Source of the DNA: Streptomyces huasconensis | GTDB taxonomy: Bacteria > Actinomycetota > Actinomycetes > Streptomycetales > Streptomycetaceae | Direction of reading: 5' to 3' | NCBI GenBank assembly: GCA_004010275.1 | Contig: RBWT01000076.1 | Span: 1-37,068, forward strand | DNA: 37,068 bases | Shown: positions 35,849-37,068 of the stretch, piece by piece | How positions within the stretch are numbered: position 1 is the first letter of the stretch | Layout: each line of letters begins with the position of its first letter | Translations under genes and position numbers: made by a program | The notes under the pieces: generated by a model | Told to the model about the DNA's origin: nothing | Database searches by the model: none | The model's input: the letters and a program-made list of their open reading frames with translations, nothing else

Positions 35849-35894
35849 TGCGTACGCCCATACTGTGCCGGTCACTCGGGGGGAGACCGGTGCG

Positions 35895-37068
35895 GTGAGT
35901 GGACGGCGGGTGCCCGCCGCGGTGCGGGGGAGTCGGCATCACGGGGTGGTCCTGGGGGCCGCCGGGCTCGCCGTGCTGCTCGCGGCCACCGTGCTCGCCG
36001 CTCTCGCGGGCTCGGCGAGAAGGCCGTGGAGGGCGGGGCGCAGCGGCGGCTCGCCGCCGACCGGGAGGCCGTCGTCGAGGTCGCGGGACCGCACAGGGCG
36101 GACAGCGCGTGGGAGTTGGACCGGGCCGCCAGGGCCGCCCTCGGTCGCACCTACCGCGACGTGCCGCATCACACCTGGTCGGCGCTGCCGGGCGCCGCGG
36201 CCCGGAGCGACGAACTCGCCGTCACCGGGGCCGCCGGCCATCCGCGGCAGGACGCCACCCTCACCGTCGCGCCCTGGAGGGCGCGGAGCGGCACGCCGCG
36301 CTCCGGGCCGGGCGCTGGCCGCGCCCCCGCGCCGGGCCGTCGAGGTCGCGGCTGACCGAGCCGCCGCCGCCGAACTCGCCGTGCGGCCCGGGGACGACAT
36401 CACGCTACGAGGCGCCGAGCAACGCCTCGTGCGGACGAAGGTCGTCGGGGTGTACGCCACCGGGGGCCGCTCGCCCGCCGTGTGGGCCGTGCTGAGCAGT
36501 ACGTTCGGAACGCCCGACTCCGTGGCGGTCGTGGCGCGCGGGGCGTTCACGGCAGCCGGGGGCTCACCGGGGACGCGGCGGCGCTGTGGCTCGGGTGCCC
36601 GACGCGGGCGGGCTGCGGCTCGACGCCATCGGGCCGCTTCAGGAGCGTGCCCGGCGCTTCTCGGGCAGCGATGCCTCGCTCTCCGTCCTGCGGGGCGGCG
36701 AAAGCGGGCACCACATCGCGACGGCGACGACATCACCGTGTCGGCCGGGCTGCGCCGGGCGCTCGGCCGCCTCACCACACCGATCGCCGTGGCCCGCGCC
36801 GGGCTCTACGTCCCCGCGACGGCTCCTGGCCGCGCTCGCCGTGGCCGCCCTCGTCCTCACCGCGCGGCAGCTCGCCGCACACCGCCGCCCCGAACTGGCG
36901 TTGCTGGCCGCGCGCGGGGGCGGGGCACCCGGCGGCTCGTCCTGTCGACGGCGGGGCAGTGGGCCTGCGTGGCCCTGCCCGCCGCGGTGGCCGCGCCGTT
37001 CCTCGCCGGGCCGCTGCTGCGCGACGCGCCGGGGCCGGGCTCATCGAGGGCGAGGTGCCCGGCTCGGC
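35895..37068 (+). CDS. FtsX-like ABC transporter permease, 5' part, about nine frameshifts
   Basis: Starts GTG and gives SGRRVPAAVRGSRHHGVVLG plus a first TM (LGAAGLAVLLAATVLAALAG), then an extracellular region (VEGGAQRRLAADREAVVEVA; LRAGRWPRPRAG; VRPGDDITLRG; VVGVYATGGRSPAVWAVL) and later TMs (TLLAALAVAALVLTARQLAA; WACVALPAAVAAPFLAGPLL). The layout is the FtsX/MacB-like permease of Streptomyces that pairs with an ATPase for lipoprotein or peptide export. Breaks near 36013, 36272, 36330, 36555, 36594, 36715, 36816, 36930 and 37032; most are one missing base. This density is several times that of the rest, so it is either poor local sequence or a decaying gene. The 3' end lies beyond the window. 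Ribosome site GGGGGGAG about 10 bases upstream. Confidence 0.7.
   Translation, partial: MSGRRVPAAVRGSRHHGVVLGAAGLAVLLAATVLAALAGSARRPWRAGRSGGSPPTGRPSSRSRDRTGRTARGSWTGPPGPPSVAPTATCRITPGRRCRAPRPGATNSPSPGPPAIRGRTPPSPSRPGGRGAARRAPGRALAAPPRRAVEVAADRAAAAELAVRPGDDITLRGAEQRLVRTKVVGVYATGGRSPAVWAVLSSTFGTPDSVAVVARGAFTAAGGSPGTRRRCGSGARRGRAAARRHRAASGACPALLGQRCLALRPAGRRKRAPHRDGDDITVSAGLRRALGRLTTPIAVARAGLYVPATAPGRARRGRPRPHRAAARRTPPPRTGVAGRARGRGTRRLVLSTAGQWACVALPAAVAAPFLAGPLLRDAPGPGSSRARCPAR

Overview
The window is a stretch of ordinary chromosome from a high-GC actinomycete, almost certainly a Streptomyces. Evidence: very strong G/C preference at third codon positions, GTG and TTG starts, Streptomyces marker families (CutRS, SepH, DUF4193, DUF3093, DUF3710, DUF5998, a ParC distinct from typical GyrA), an actinobacterial c-di-AMP riboswitch and an IdeR/DmdR-type iron box. 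As far as I recall, the gene order resembles the conserved core of the S. coelicolor chromosome around SCO58xx; I could not check this. I see no prophage, IS element, CRISPR array, tRNA or rRNA.

Layout. 1-3091 (minus): start of an ECF sigma factor, a YCII/DGPF protein, then a CitB/DcuR-like response regulator and its CitA/DcuS-like sensor kinase. 3120-5786: an iron-box-preceded sucrase/ferredoxin-like protein (minus) and a CobW/COG0523 GTPase (plus). 5803-11309: parC, divergent from a pair of M16 peptidase subunits, one with and one without the zinc motif, with a 9-bp tandem repeat in the divergent region. 11341-13946: terminator, c-di-AMP riboswitch, M23 endopeptidase, GntR regulator, ptsH (HPr). 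14192-19678: a GNAT/acyl-CoA synthetase-like protein, DUF5998, a phosphodiesterase-family protein and thymidine kinase. 19680-24521: double-VOC protein, sulfurtransferase, SepH and a two-TM membrane protein with phospho-Thr-like repeats. 24531-29421: lactone oxidase plus MFS exporter, coproporphyrin ferrochelatase plus inositol monophosphatase, a small conserved protein. 29724-35734: cutR-cutS, DUF4193, a 309-aa conserved protein, DUF3093, thioesterase, dut, DUF3710. 35895-end: an FtsX-like permease riddled with frameshifts.

Functional themes are housekeeping: chromosome decatenation (parC), envelope growth and stress (M23 under c-di-AMP control, CutRS, SepH), metal/haem metabolism (iron-box gene, CobW, ferrochelatase), nucleotide metabolism (tdk, dut) and carbon signalling (HPr, CitAB-like system).

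The main caveat: about two dozen single-base frameshifts interrupt otherwise well-conserved genes, often in G or C runs, and about nine more fall in the last 1.2 kb. Most are one missing base. I read most of them as sequencing or assembly errors, so broken genes are annotated as one CDS spanning the shift. The most interesting non-coding signals are four palindromic sites spaced 21-22 bp between ptsH and the acetyltransferase, the iron box abutting a possibly leaderless start, the 9-bp repeat array beside parC, and structured leaders before sepH and DUF4193. I did not find a clearly new multi-gene system.
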